From positions 1 through 42,157 of the forward strand of contig REAP01000079.1 in the NCBI GenBank assembly GCA_004294385.1: a stretch of 42,157 bases of DNA, written 5' to 3'. Below the pieces are notes generated by a model, which was not told where the DNA came from, did no database searches, and saw only the letters and a list, made by a program, of their open reading frames with translations. This stretch comes from Oscillatoriales cyanobacterium (GTDB taxonomy: Bacteria; Cyanobacteriota; Cyanobacteriia; Cyanobacteriales; Microcoleaceae). Positions 25,648 to 34,547 of this stretch are shown here, piece after piece (positions within the stretch are counted from its first letter, which is position 1; each line of letters begins with the position of its first letter). The position numbers were made by a program, and so were the translations under genes.

Positions 25648-25745
25648 TAAGCTGTTCGGCATTTAAACTCCTCCGCGTAGGGTGCGTCAGTATGATCAGG
25701 TTTTCCGTTTCAGCGTAAGGGTTCTAGCTGACGCACCCTACTAGC
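25648..25745 (-). repeat. ~100-bp TAGGGTGCGTC element, copy 2 (inverted)
   Basis: Reverse-complement copy of 21684-21784, differing at only a handful of positions, for example a short indel around GTCAGCTAGAACCC. It lies between the REC-PAS-HK stop and the downstream receiver start. Confidence 0.85.
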
Positions 25746-25758
25746 TGCCAGATTACGA

Positions 25759-27666
25759 CTATCTGGTAATTGGTAAAAAAACCTTAAATACAGTTTGACC
25801 AGGAATCGATTCAAACTCTATTTTCCCCTGATGTTTTTTGATAATTTTATTGATAATATCCAGTCCTAATCCACTGCCTTCTCCTGGGGCTTTAGTGGTG
25901 AAAAAAGGAGCGAAGATTTTCGACTTAATCTCTTCAGATATTCCTTTGCCACTATCAGTAAAGCTAATTTGTACCTGCTCGTCAATCACGATCGCATCAA
26001 TCATTAAAGTGCCACGATTATCCATTGCTTGCAAGGCGTTATGAATCAGATTTGTCCATACCTGATTTAATTCATCGGGATAACACAGTATGCGTGGCAA
26101 TTCGGCATAATTTCTGATCACATTAACTCCTTGTTTAAATTGATTTTGATAGAGAGTTAAGACAGTTTCAATCCCTTCAGTTAAATTGGCTTGAGTCATT
26201 TGACCCGACTGTTCATAATGGGCATAGGTTTTCAAAGCAAACACCACCTTTGAAGCTCGCTCTGTGGCTGTTTGAATAGTCGTCATACCTCTTTTTATTT
26301 GTGAAAGTTTATAAGCTAATTCTAATACATTAAAACCATTTGGTCTCGTGAATAGGGGAAGAAAGGCATCAATTTTATTGTAAATTCCCATGATTACCAA
26401 TGTATCAGCAAAATTTTCAGCATCAATCTCAGAAAACTCCAATTCTTGCAGTTGAATTCTTAAAGCTTTCTTCAACTTACGTTCTTCTTTGGTAGAGAGT
26501 GTTAATTCTTGATGGAGCGATCGCCCAAGTAACGCTAGGAACTCTTGTCCTTGCTCTTCGTTAAGGGTTTGAAACAGTCCCGGCAACTCTTCCAGGGTTG
26601 AACTCAAAAAGCCTGAAATACTCCCCGCTGAGGATCGAATTGCTGCGATCGGGGTATTGATTTCATGGGCAACTCCTGCCACCAATTGTCCCAGTGCTGC
26701 CATTTTTTCCGACTCGATTAATTGCTGTTGAGTGGCTTGCAATTCTGCTAATGCCGAGGCTAATTCTTGGTTTTTTGCCTCAATTTCCCGATTCATCTGC
26801 AAAGCAACATTCTTAGCTTCCCTTTCTTGGGCTAGGCGTAGGCGATCGGATTCTGCTCGTTGGCGATCGCTAATATCTTGGAAAGTACAAATTGCATAAT
26901 TAATATTTCCCATTTCATTCAATATTGGTGTCGTCGAAACCTCAAGAGGAATAATTCGATCGGGTTGATGCACTTCTAAATCTTCCACACGCACCGTTTC
27001 TCCCGCCAGCGATCGCACAACCGGCAACTCATTATTAGGATACAATTGTCCGGTGCCAGCGCGATAAACTTGATAGGCTGGAGACAACTCCTCGATTGTC
27101 ACCTCCGGTAAGATTTCAATCCCTAATAATTCCTTTGCTTTGCGATTAGCGTAGGTGGTTTTTCCCGTTGTATCGTAGACAGATACCCCTATAGGTATCG
27201 CTTCCAAAAACTGAGCTAGACGATGCTCATTAGCTCTCAGTTGGGTATTTTGCTCTGCCAACTGGTGTTCTAACCAATAAATTTTTAGCGCTTCTTGGAG
27301 GGTTAAATTGAGTTGTGTACTTACCCAAGGCTTGGCAATATAGCGATAGAGTTGAGCAGAGTTAACTGCATTGCTGACTCCTTCGATAGTAGCTTGACCG
27401 GTTAGCATGATTTTGAGAGTATTAGGCGATCGCTCATGAATACGTTTTAAAACTTCATCCCCTTTCATATCGGGCATAATATAGTCAGCGATTACCACAG
27501 CAATTTCGCATTTCTCAGTAAGCAAATCATCAACTAATTCTAAAGCTTCAATCCCGCCCATAGCCATTTCAATTTCAAACATATCGCCCAGATTTACCGA
27601 TAGTTCCCTCATCAAACTATCAAGCACCGTCTGATCGTCGTCAATACAGATAATCACAGGCTTCAT
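25759..27666 (-). CDS. REC-PAS histidine kinase
   Basis: 635 residues. REC ~1-125 (D9/D10/D11 pocket, acceptor D61 in IADYIMPDMKGD, LTGQAT, K in IAKPW), a short coiled coil, PAS ~145-275, a coiled coil to ~315, the H-box LVAGVAHEINTPIAAI (H334), a ~110-residue extra helical segment, then the X-region ERASKVVFALKTYAHYEQSG and the HATPase (WTNLIHNALQAM, FTDSGKGISEE, GEGSGLGLDIINKI). The start is the ATG at 27666, whose ATGA overlaps the upstream receiver stop by 4 nt, implying translational coupling; an in-frame TTG at 27693 is rejected. It is a paralogue of the REC-PAS-cyclase over REC and PAS, and of the 1887-residue kinase over the HK part. Confidence 0.92.
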   Translation of the reverse strand: MKPVIICIDDDQTVLDSLMRELSVNLGDMFEIEMAMGGIEALELVDDLLTEKCEIAVVIADYIMPDMKGDEVLKRIHERSPNTLKIMLTGQATIEGVSNAVNSAQLYRYIAKPWVSTQLNLTLQEALKIYWLEHQLAEQNTQLRANEHRLAQFLEAIPIGVSVYDTTGKTTYANRKAKELLGIEILPEVTIEELSPAYQVYRAGTGQLYPNNELPVVRSLAGETVRVEDLEVHQPDRIIPLEVSTTPILNEMGNINYAICTFQDISDRQRAESDRLRLAQEREAKNVALQMNREIEAKNQELASALAELQATQQQLIESEKMAALGQLVAGVAHEINTPIAAIRSSAGSISGFLSSTLEELPGLFQTLNEEQGQEFLALLGRSLHQELTLSTKEERKLKKALRIQLQELEFSEIDAENFADTLVIMGIYNKIDAFLPLFTRPNGFNVLELAYKLSQIKRGMTTIQTATERASKVVFALKTYAHYEQSGQMTQANLTEGIETVLTLYQNQFKQGVNVIRNYAELPRILCYPDELNQVWTNLIHNALQAMDNRGTLMIDAIVIDEQVQISFTDSGKGISEEIKSKIFAPFFTTKAPGEGSGLGLDIINKIIKKHQGKIEFESIPGQTVFKVFLPITR

Positions 27667-28058
27667 AATTTTCCCAACCCTTCTTGAATACAAGCAATTA
27701 ATTCCTGTTCACTCCAAGGCTTTTGGAGATAGCGATGAAGGTTTGCCTGTTCTTTTGCCCGTTCTACCGCTGCTTCATCTGCTTGTCCAGTCAATAATAT
27801 TTTGACAACATTAGGGAACTTTTTGTGGACTTCAATTAGAAATTCATCACCCTTCATCCCTGGCATTAACCAGTCAGAAACTATGACAATTACATCGGTA
27901 CTTTCTGCTTGTAATTCTTCCAGAATTTCCAGAGCTTCTTCAGCATTTTCTGAAGTCTCATAGATATAACTATCACCAAATGCTGCTTGCATTTGCCGCA
28001 GCAAACTGTTGAGAATAATTACTTCATCGTCAACACATAAAATCGATAGTTTAGGCAT
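27663..28058 (-). CDS. Single-domain response regulator (receiver)
   Basis: 131 residues, REC only. D10/D11, acceptor D62 (IVSDWLMPG), T90 (LLTGQAD), K113 (LQKPW). The stop TGA overlaps the ATG of the REC-PAS-HK gene (ATGA), a tight two-gene unit. It lies downstream of the giant Ser/Thr-His kinase, its probable phosphodonor, with a MITE between them. Being a lone receiver, it likely passes phosphate to, or competes with, the REC domain of the coupled kinase. Confidence 0.94.
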   Translation of the reverse strand: MPKLSILCVDDEVIILNSLLRQMQAAFGDSYIYETSENAEEALEILEELQAESTDVIVIVSDWLMPGMKGDEFLIEVHKKFPNVVKILLTGQADEAAVERAKEQANLHRYLQKPWSEQELIACIQEGLGKL

Positions 28059-28092
28059 TTTTAGTTTTTTGTTAGTTTGTATGTTCCAGTCA

Positions 28093-28369
28093 GGATACGG
28101 CAGTGTTCATAGGTGTCAACTTAAGTTTTTATTCCATCAGTCCTTCCGCCCACCCGCTAGTCCAACCGGGGTTGAAACCCCTGTCTAATAGCTAAAGTCC
28201 TCTAAAAGAGGACTAATGAGTTGAAAATTCTTCTTCTGGTTCCTCAGTCCTCTTGAGAGGACTTTAGCTTTGAGGCAGGGGTTTCAACCCTTGCCGGACT
28301 CGCGAGATGACTAACGAACTTGGCGGACTAAAAGCTTAAGTTGATACCAATGGACACGGCGTCGTGTCC
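28093..28369. mobile_element. GGACACGG-family MITE between kinase and receiver genes
   Basis: Left end GGATACGGCAGTGTTCATA...GTGTCAACTTAAG (from 28093), right end CTTAAGTTGATACCAATGG...CGTGTCC (to 28369). The interior carries GGGGTTGAAACCCC (~28167), AGTCCTCTAAAAGAGGACT (~28196), AGTCCTCTTGAGAGGACT (~28246) and CAGGGGTTTCAACCC (~28276), the same ordered hairpins as the copy at 37910-38144. Almost the entire 326-bp gap is this element. It must affect transcription from the upstream kinase into the receiver gene. Confidence 0.8.
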
Positions 28370-28384
28370 AGAGTTGCCTAGTCC

Positions 28385-31300
28385 CTAGATTTCTATCGGT
28401 AAAGAAACAGTAAAAGTAGTTTGACCGGGCATCGATTCAAATTCAATCATACCTCCATGTTTTTCGACAATCTTCCTCACGATATCTAGTCCCAAACCAC
28501 TACCTTCTCCAGGTGGTTTAGTTGTAAAGAAAGGCTGAAATATTTTCGCCTTAATGTCTTCAGGAATACCCTCACCGCTATCAGTAATACTGACCAGTAT
28601 ACAGCCATTTTGCTCCCTGGCATCAATCGTCAAAGTTCCCCGGTTATTCATAGCTTGCAAGCCATTATGAATTAAATTCGTCCAAACTTGATTTAGTTCA
28701 TCAAAGTAGCAGCGAATCTGGGGCAAATCTTGATAATTGCGAATCACCTCTATTCCCTGTTTAAGTTGATTTTGATACAGAGTTAAAACAACTTCAACTC
28801 CATCAATAATATTCGCTTCAATGGTTTCTCCAGTTTGGTTGAATCTGGCATAGGTTTTGAGTGCAAAGACAATTTTCGCCGCTCTTTCAGAAGCAGTTTT
28901 AATATCTCGTGTACTTTCTTGTAAACGGACAAACTGACGCACAGTTTTGAGGAAATTTTCGCACTCTGAATCTTGGAATATAGAGGTAAAAGGTTCCAAA
29001 CGATCGCAAATTCCCAAATCTAACAGCAGATTCGCCACAGTATCAGCCTCAGCCATGCCTTGAGCCTGTAGCTGACTGACAATAGCTTTCCTGAGTTGGC
29101 GACGTTCTCGACCCGATACCGTGGTAGTATTTTGTTGCGATCGCACCAGCATTTCAGTAAATTGTTGTTGGCGTTGCGGGGATAGTGCTTGGAAAAACGA
29201 TGGTAGTTGATTCAGATTTTGACTCAAGAAATCGCCAATAGAACCCACAGAGGAACAGATTGCTCCCAAAGGTGTATTGATTTCATGAGCAACTCCCGCC
29301 ACCAGTTGTCCCAATGCAGCCATCTTTTCCGATTGAATCAGTTCGTCTTGGGTAGATTTGAGATTGTCTAAAGCCTGTGAAAGTTCTTGAGTCCGTTCCT
29401 CTACTTTTGTTTCTAAATTAGCATAGAGTTGAGCATTTTCAATCGAAATTGCCGCTTGAGAGGCTAAGATAGTTAGGACTGAGAGGCGATCGGCAGTAAA
29501 GGCATTTGTCAGCAGATTATTTTCTAGGTACAGAATCGCGATCGGCTTTCCTTGATGTTGAATCGGCAGACACAAAACCGACTTTGGCTGATGCTGGATG
29601 ATATAAGAGTCAGCAGCAAAGGTAGTTTCAGCCGTCGCATTGTCTATTACCAAAGTTTCTTGGGTGCGCCAGACATAGTTAATAATTGCGATCGGAATTT
29701 CGTTAGACTCAGCAACGGGAGTTGATTTGAGGTTGCATGATTCACCGCTCATACATTGAACAGCGACGAATAAGGAATCTCCTTCGATTAAAATCATCGC
29801 TCCTGTTTCTGCTCCCGCATTCTCCATCATCACTTGCATCAAAGTGGAGAGCAACTTATCGAGATTGATTTCTCCTGACATTAATTGAGATGCTTTAATT
29901 ACTGTTGCCAAGTCCAGAATTTGTGAAACACCTGAAGTAGTGCCTGCAACAGTTCCAGTCATCATTTGAGCAATTGTTTCGCCTGTTTTTAAGCTCGTTT
30001 TCTGATTCAAAATAGGCGCTAGTAATTCGGGATAGCGTTTTTCTAAATGCTCAACTTTTGCCTTGGCTCCCCAGCGTGCATAGCCGTAGTAAGCATCTAT
30101 TAAGTAGACTTGAGCAATTTTATCTTTCCCCCAAGTTAGATAAAATTTAGCTGCGAGTTCGTTGGCGAGAGCTTCTTCATTGATGTACTCGTTTTCTTTG
30201 GCGAGTTTAATAGCGCGATCGTATAGATCCATCGCTGCGACTGTGTTACCTAAAACTCGTGCTTTCTCAGCTTCTACCAAATCATATTTGTGCTGAAAAT
30301 TCATCGGAGCAGATTCCGCCCATTGCTGCATTTTTGCTTGATTAGCTTCCACTTTCAAAAGCACGACTTCTAATGCAGAATCAGCAACAGAAAGTTGCAC
30401 CAAAGAATCGTAATAATAGAACATAACCTCATGTACTAATCCCACGCACCCATCTACAAATTCTTCAGCTTTAGCTGCATATTCTAATGCTAACTTGCTG
30501 CTATCAAATAGATAATGAAGGCTAGTCTTATGAAGATATAGAGATTCTAGTGCAACTCTATCTTTCGCTATTTCTAGAATAGGCAGCATTTGTAAGTCGT
30601 TATATGCTTCACCTATTAACAGCAGCGGATTTTCTGATTTCCCTAATAAATTTAGCACTGATTGCCATAATATATTCAACCAATTCAAAGGAGTAATTTG
30701 CCGATTCTTGGCAACTATATAACTATAATTTGTGATCTGTTTTTCAAGTCCTACCAATTCTTCTCCAGCAAAGTAAGCATATTGGCATTTTTCGACAGCA
30801 CAAAAACTGGCGTGTGCTAAATCTCCATTTTCTAAACCGCTTTGATAACCTGCTGTCAGAAGAGGCTGAGTTAATCGCAGATGCTGTTGGCCGTGAACCG
30901 AAAATGCTCCCACTTTAAATAACACAGCACTATTGACTTTTTTAGCATTTAAGTGTGCTAGTAAATCAACAGCAAAACAGCCATAGCGATAAGATGCCTC
31001 AAAATCTCCGACTACCACATTCAGAATAATCGCATAATCAGCAAAAGCATAAGGTGAGAAAACTGAATGACCATATTCAAGTAGTAAATTCACTTCTTCG
31101 CACCCCATATGCGGAGTTAGAAATGGTGCCACCATCGCCGCCGCAGGAGTCATACTCGCAATAATTCGCAAAGCAGCTAATTTGTATTCATCTGTCATAG
31201 CAGGCAGATTTAGTAGTTCCTCGTTACTCTTTCCGGCTAAAGCTTCTGCGGTTGCTTCTACTATTTCTTGAATTTGTTCATGAGTAGGTGATTCCGGCAA

Positions 31301-34048
31301 GTTTACTCCGAGTAGGGACAACACTTGCAAACCAATTTCAATTGCTTCAAGTTGTTTAGTTTCTGCGATGCAGGCAGAAATTTTTACTTCATATACTTTG
31401 ACTTTATCCAAAATAGTTTTTGCCTGTTGCATCACCATTTCAGCCAATTGCTCCATCTGTTCAAAATCAGTGCTGAGATAGGCTGACTCAGTGGCTTCTA
31501 CATACAAAACAAGCGTTAACTGATAACTAATTTGCCAGCTATCTTTTGCCAATAGTTGGCTCCCCACATTCAAATATTTTAGGGAAGCTTCATAAGCCGT
31601 TGAAGTTTTAGCTTTATTTCCGGCAACTAAATTCAACTGAGCGAGTTCATCTCTTTCTGTTTGATTAGTAATTAACTCCATCCCAATATTCAACTGATTG
31701 ACAATATCAAAAATCTTTTCTTCTTTTTCCGCTTCAGTAGGGGCGGTGCCCCCGTGCCCGCCCTTCCTCAAAAGCAGTCGCCCAATATCGAGGTGGGTGG
31801 ACTTTTTCTGGGATTCTGGAATCAGAAGATATGCTGCTTGCTGTACGCGATCATGCAAAAACTTGTAAGGAACCGACAAATCAAACGATTGTCCAAGTTC
31901 CGCTGATTCCGAGTCTTGAAAAAACTTGTAGACTTCACTGATGGGAATAACTAATCCTTCTTGCAATGCTGGCCACAAATCTGCTGCTATTTCTGACTCG
32001 GATTTTTTGGAGACAATCGCCAAAGTTGCTAAGTCAAATTCATTCCCTACACAAGCAGCAAGTTTTAAAGCTTGCTGAGTATTTGTCGGCAACTTCTGCA
32101 ACTGAATTGCCATAAATTCGACTACATCATCAGTCCAAGAAAGCGCTCTCAATTTGGCAATATCACACTGCCACCCCCCCGTTGCCCCCCCTTGGTAAGG
32201 GGGGGTTGGGGGGGTTATGGGGGTAAAATCAAATGAGATAAATCCATCACTGTGCAAAAATTTTAGAAATTTAGTTGCAAAAAAAGGATTGCCTTTGGTT
32301 TTGGCAAAAATCACTTCAGTCAAAGGCATCGCCCTTTCTATTGGACAAGAAAAGGTATCGGCAATCAGGCGATTTAGGGAGGGTTGATTTAGGGGTGCTA
32401 AGGTAATTTGATTGATTGTTGCCGAGTCTTTGCGAATCTCGTCCAATGTCAGCATCAGTGGATGGGCGGGAAAAACTTCGTTGTCCCGATATGCTCCCAT
32501 TAACAACAGATAGCGGGTATCTGTTTCACTCATCAACAATTGCATTAACTTCAATGAAGCCGAGTCTGCCCATTGCAAATCATCCAAGAAAATTACTAGA
32601 GGGTGTTCTTTTGTGGCGAACACTCTGATAATTTTCTGAAACAATAGATTGAAGCGATTTTGAGCCGCAGTTCCTTCTAGTTCTGGTACTTCTGGTTGCT
32701 TGCCAATTAGTCGTTCTAATTCTGGGATGACATCAATAATTACTTGACTATTTTCGCCTAATGCTTCTAATATTTCGACTCGCCATTTCTGCACACGTGT
32801 AGAACTTTCGGTGAGTAATTGTCGGATTAAATTCTGGAATGCTTGCACCCAGGAAGAGAAGGGGATATCGCGCTTGAATTGGTCGAATTTACCTTTGATG
32901 AAGTAACCCCGTTGGCGGACAATGGGTTTGTGAACTTCATTAACCACGGCGGTTTTGCCAATGCCAGAAAATCCCGCTACTAGCATGATTTCAACCCCCC
33001 CTTGCCCCCCCTTACTAAGGGTGGGGTTGCTGATGCGATCGAAGGCATCTAATAGGGCTTTAACTTCAGTTTCTCTACCGTAGAGTTTTTCGGGAATGAT
33101 GAAGCGATCGCAAATATCCCGATTTCCCAACGCAAACTCGCTAATCTTGCCATTTTCTTGCCATTGCCGCCAACACTTTTCTAGGTCATAGCGCAGTCCA
33201 GAAGCACTTTGATAGCGTGATTCTGGAGTTTTTGCCATCAATTTTATAATGATTTTATTCACCATCATTCCCATAGCTGGAACCAAATTTATTGGAGGAA
33301 TTTGCATTCTGGCAATGTGACAGTGAACTAGCTCCATTGGATCGGTAGAGTTAAAGGGTAATTGCCCTGTCAGTAGTTGGTAAAACGTGACTCCCAGGGA
33401 GTAAAAGTCGGTGCGGTAGTCGATACCCCGATTCATGCGTCCCGTCTGTTCTGGGGACATATAAGCTAGGGTTCCTTCTAAGACGTTGGGATTTTGGATT
33501 TCCTGGTTTTCTCTGGGTAGAAGTGAGGAAATGCTGAAGTCTATTAATTTAATTTCTTTAGTTTGAGGATTAATTAGAATATTCTGGGGCTTGATGTCTT
33601 TGTGAATAATTCGGTTGTGATATAGTCCTTCTAGGGTTTGGACGATCTGAATTGCGATCGGCAAAAACTCATCTAGCGGTAGGGGTGAAGTCTGGGGTGA
33701 GGAAATAGCAGAATCAGTTGATTGTATAGAATCAAATTGTTCTGAATTAGCAGTATACTCAGCAAGGGAAACACCACCAACATCCTCCATTACCATCGCA
33801 AAAGCATTGCGGTAGTTTAAGAGTGCAATGGGTTTGACAATTCCGGGAAGGTCAAGATTCTTGGTAATTGTGTACTGATTCCGAAACTGAACAAGTTCGC
33901 TGAAAGTGGGATACTCGCTCAATAGCAGTTTGATGACTACTGGTATTTGATTTGACTCATAAAATCCTCGATAAACCTGGGTTCTAGAACCATTGTAGAT
34001 TTTCTCAGTGAGGCGATAGCCGGGAATTGTTAACAAATTATCATTCAT
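28385..34048 (-). CDS. HstK-type dual kinase: Ser/Thr kinase-AAA ATPase-GAF-histidine kinase
   Basis: 1887 residues. N-terminal Ser/Thr kinase-like domain (~8-300): K40 (VVIKL), HKDIKPQN (D151, N156), DFS (170-172) in place of DFG, and EGTLAYMSPEQTGR. AAA/STAND ATPase (~322-600): P-loop GFSGIGKTA (359-367), Walker B LVIFLDDLQWAD (D489/D490). A long helical, TPR-like region (~800-1390) follows, then GAF (~1420-1560), a coiled coil, the H-box GVAHEINTPLGAI (H1588), a ~110-residue insert, and HATPase (WTNLIHNGLQAM, GEGSGLGLDIVRKI). Its layout matches the HstK family of cyanobacteria, thought to link Ser/Thr and His-Asp signalling. Three G-rich repeats are inserted in frame. Probable partner: the receiver at 27663-28058. 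Confidence 0.93.
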   Translation of the reverse strand: MNDNLLTIPGYRLTEKIYNGSRTQVYRGFYESNQIPVVIKLLLSEYPTFSELVQFRNQYTITKNLDLPGIVKPIALLNYRNAFAMVMEDVGGVSLAEYTANSEQFDSIQSTDSAISSPQTSPLPLDEFLPIAIQIVQTLEGLYHNRIIHKDIKPQNILINPQTKEIKLIDFSISSLLPRENQEIQNPNVLEGTLAYMSPEQTGRMNRGIDYRTDFYSLGVTFYQLLTGQLPFNSTDPMELVHCHIARMQIPPINLVPAMGMMVNKIIIKLMAKTPESRYQSASGLRYDLEKCWRQWQENGKISEFALGNRDICDRFIIPEKLYGRETEVKALLDAFDRISNPTLSKGGQGGVEIMLVAGFSGIGKTAVVNEVHKPIVRQRGYFIKGKFDQFKRDIPFSSWVQAFQNLIRQLLTESSTRVQKWRVEILEALGENSQVIIDVIPELERLIGKQPEVPELEGTAAQNRFNLLFQKIIRVFATKEHPLVIFLDDLQWADSASLKLMQLLMSETDTRYLLLMGAYRDNEVFPAHPLMLTLDEIRKDSATINQITLAPLNQPSLNRLIADTFSCPIERAMPLTEVIFAKTKGNPFFATKFLKFLHSDGFISFDFTPITPPTPPYQGGATGGWQCDIAKLRALSWTDDVVEFMAIQLQKLPTNTQQALKLAACVGNEFDLATLAIVSKKSESEIAADLWPALQEGLVIPISEVYKFFQDSESAELGQSFDLSVPYKFLHDRVQQAAYLLIPESQKKSTHLDIGRLLLRKGGHGGTAPTEAEKEEKIFDIVNQLNIGMELITNQTERDELAQLNLVAGNKAKTSTAYEASLKYLNVGSQLLAKDSWQISYQLTLVLYVEATESAYLSTDFEQMEQLAEMVMQQAKTILDKVKVYEVKISACIAETKQLEAIEIGLQVLSLLGVNLPESPTHEQIQEIVEATAEALAGKSNEELLNLPAMTDEYKLAALRIIASMTPAAAMVAPFLTPHMGCEEVNLLLEYGHSVFSPYAFADYAIILNVVVGDFEASYRYGCFAVDLLAHLNAKKVNSAVLFKVGAFSVHGQQHLRLTQPLLTAGYQSGLENGDLAHASFCAVEKCQYAYFAGEELVGLEKQITNYSYIVAKNRQITPLNWLNILWQSVLNLLGKSENPLLLIGEAYNDLQMLPILEIAKDRVALESLYLHKTSLHYLFDSSKLALEYAAKAEEFVDGCVGLVHEVMFYYYDSLVQLSVADSALEVVLLKVEANQAKMQQWAESAPMNFQHKYDLVEAEKARVLGNTVAAMDLYDRAIKLAKENEYINEEALANELAAKFYLTWGKDKIAQVYLIDAYYGYARWGAKAKVEHLEKRYPELLAPILNQKTSLKTGETIAQMMTGTVAGTTSGVSQILDLATVIKASQLMSGEINLDKLLSTLMQVMMENAGAETGAMILIEGDSLFVAVQCMSGESCNLKSTPVAESNEIPIAIINYVWRTQETLVIDNATAETTFAADSYIIQHQPKSVLCLPIQHQGKPIAILYLENNLLTNAFTADRLSVLTILASQAAISIENAQLYANLETKVEERTQELSQALDNLKSTQDELIQSEKMAALGQLVAGVAHEINTPLGAICSSVGSIGDFLSQNLNQLPSFFQALSPQRQQQFTEMLVRSQQNTTTVSGRERRQLRKAIVSQLQAQGMAEADTVANLLLDLGICDRLEPFTSIFQDSECENFLKTVRQFVRLQESTRDIKTASERAAKIVFALKTYARFNQTGETIEANIIDGVEVVLTLYQNQLKQGIEVIRNYQDLPQIRCYFDELNQVWTNLIHNGLQAMNNRGTLTIDAREQNGCILVSITDSGEGIPEDIKAKIFQPFFTTKPPGEGSGLGLDIVRKIVEKHGGMIEFESMPGQTTFTVSLPIEI
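31737..31763 (-). repeat. 27-bp in-frame repeat inside the giant kinase
   Basis: On the coding strand this begins GGGCGGGCACGGGGGC and ends CGCCCCTAC. It is identical over all 27 bp, and in the same reading frame, to 40006-40032 in the AAA/WD40 gene. It encodes GGHGGTAPT (residues 763-771), an insertion in an otherwise charged helical region. Confidence 0.9.
32171..32223 (-). repeat. C/G-rich palindromic repeat in frame inside the giant kinase
   Basis: Homopolymer-rich inverted sequence (runs of seven G or C around CTTGGTAAGG). It is read in frame as TPPTPPYQGGATGG (about residues 612-625), between the ATPase and helical region. It belongs to the CCCCCTTG-type dispersed repeats. Confidence 0.8.
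32990..33028 (-). repeat. Second C/G-rich repeat in frame, just before the P-loop
   Basis: Read in frame as NPTLSKGGQGGVE (residues 341-353), ten residues before the Walker A glycine-rich loop. It is related to the 32171-32223 repeat (CCCCCCTTG / CTTACTAAGGG core). Confidence 0.8.
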
Positions 34049-34371
34049 GGTGAAGAAGTTAAATAAAGGTTCTTTTGTTAGATCCCCAACTTCTTAAAGA
34101 AGTCACGGATCTGGGTGTTCGGTTTTTTTAGATTGGCTTACTGAGCTAAATTTTTTAATCTGAAATTATGGGTATTTCAAATTTTATCGAATTGCGCCGG
34201 AATTAGCTAGGTCTTTCACCGTTATTTTAAGATTTTCGACGAGGATTAAAAGATTGTTGGTAAAAATGTGATTGTTTATAACGGTTAAAGCCAATTTATG
34301 TCTATTATGACCATATTCCTTGTTTTTTGTCAAGTTATATTGCGGATACTTAATAGCCAAATGCACTAATG

Positions 34372-34510
34372 ATATCAACTCCGGTTGCACAACCTATGAT
34401 ATAGAGTCCAAGGCAGTGCCGTGTCCCTACAATTGATCTGGCGTAGGGACACGGCACTGCCGTGTCCTCATTTCTGGTAAGATTAATTCCGATGCAACCG
34501 GAAATGATAT
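34372..34510. mobile_element. 139-bp MITE-like element with nested palindrome
   Basis: The ends ATATCAACTCCGGTTGCA (34372-34389) and TGCAACCGGAAATGATAT (34493-34510) are inverted repeats with two mismatches. Inside, GGCAGTGCCGTGTCCCTAC (34412-34430) is perfectly complementary to 34443-34461. The end motif also occurs alone at 20206 and as an inverted pair at 38147-38175. The rest of the gap 34049-34371 is AT-rich with no convincing gene. STRR units follow at 34512-34552 up to the cyclase stop. Confidence 0.75.
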
Positions 34511-34547
34511 GACTACTAACTATTGACTAATGACTAAGGACTACTAA

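Noticed and set aside
34184..34390. A 68-codon minus-strand frame in the gap upstream of the giant kinase
   Set aside because: Its GTG start and first residues come from the MITE end at 34372-34389; nothing supports translation.
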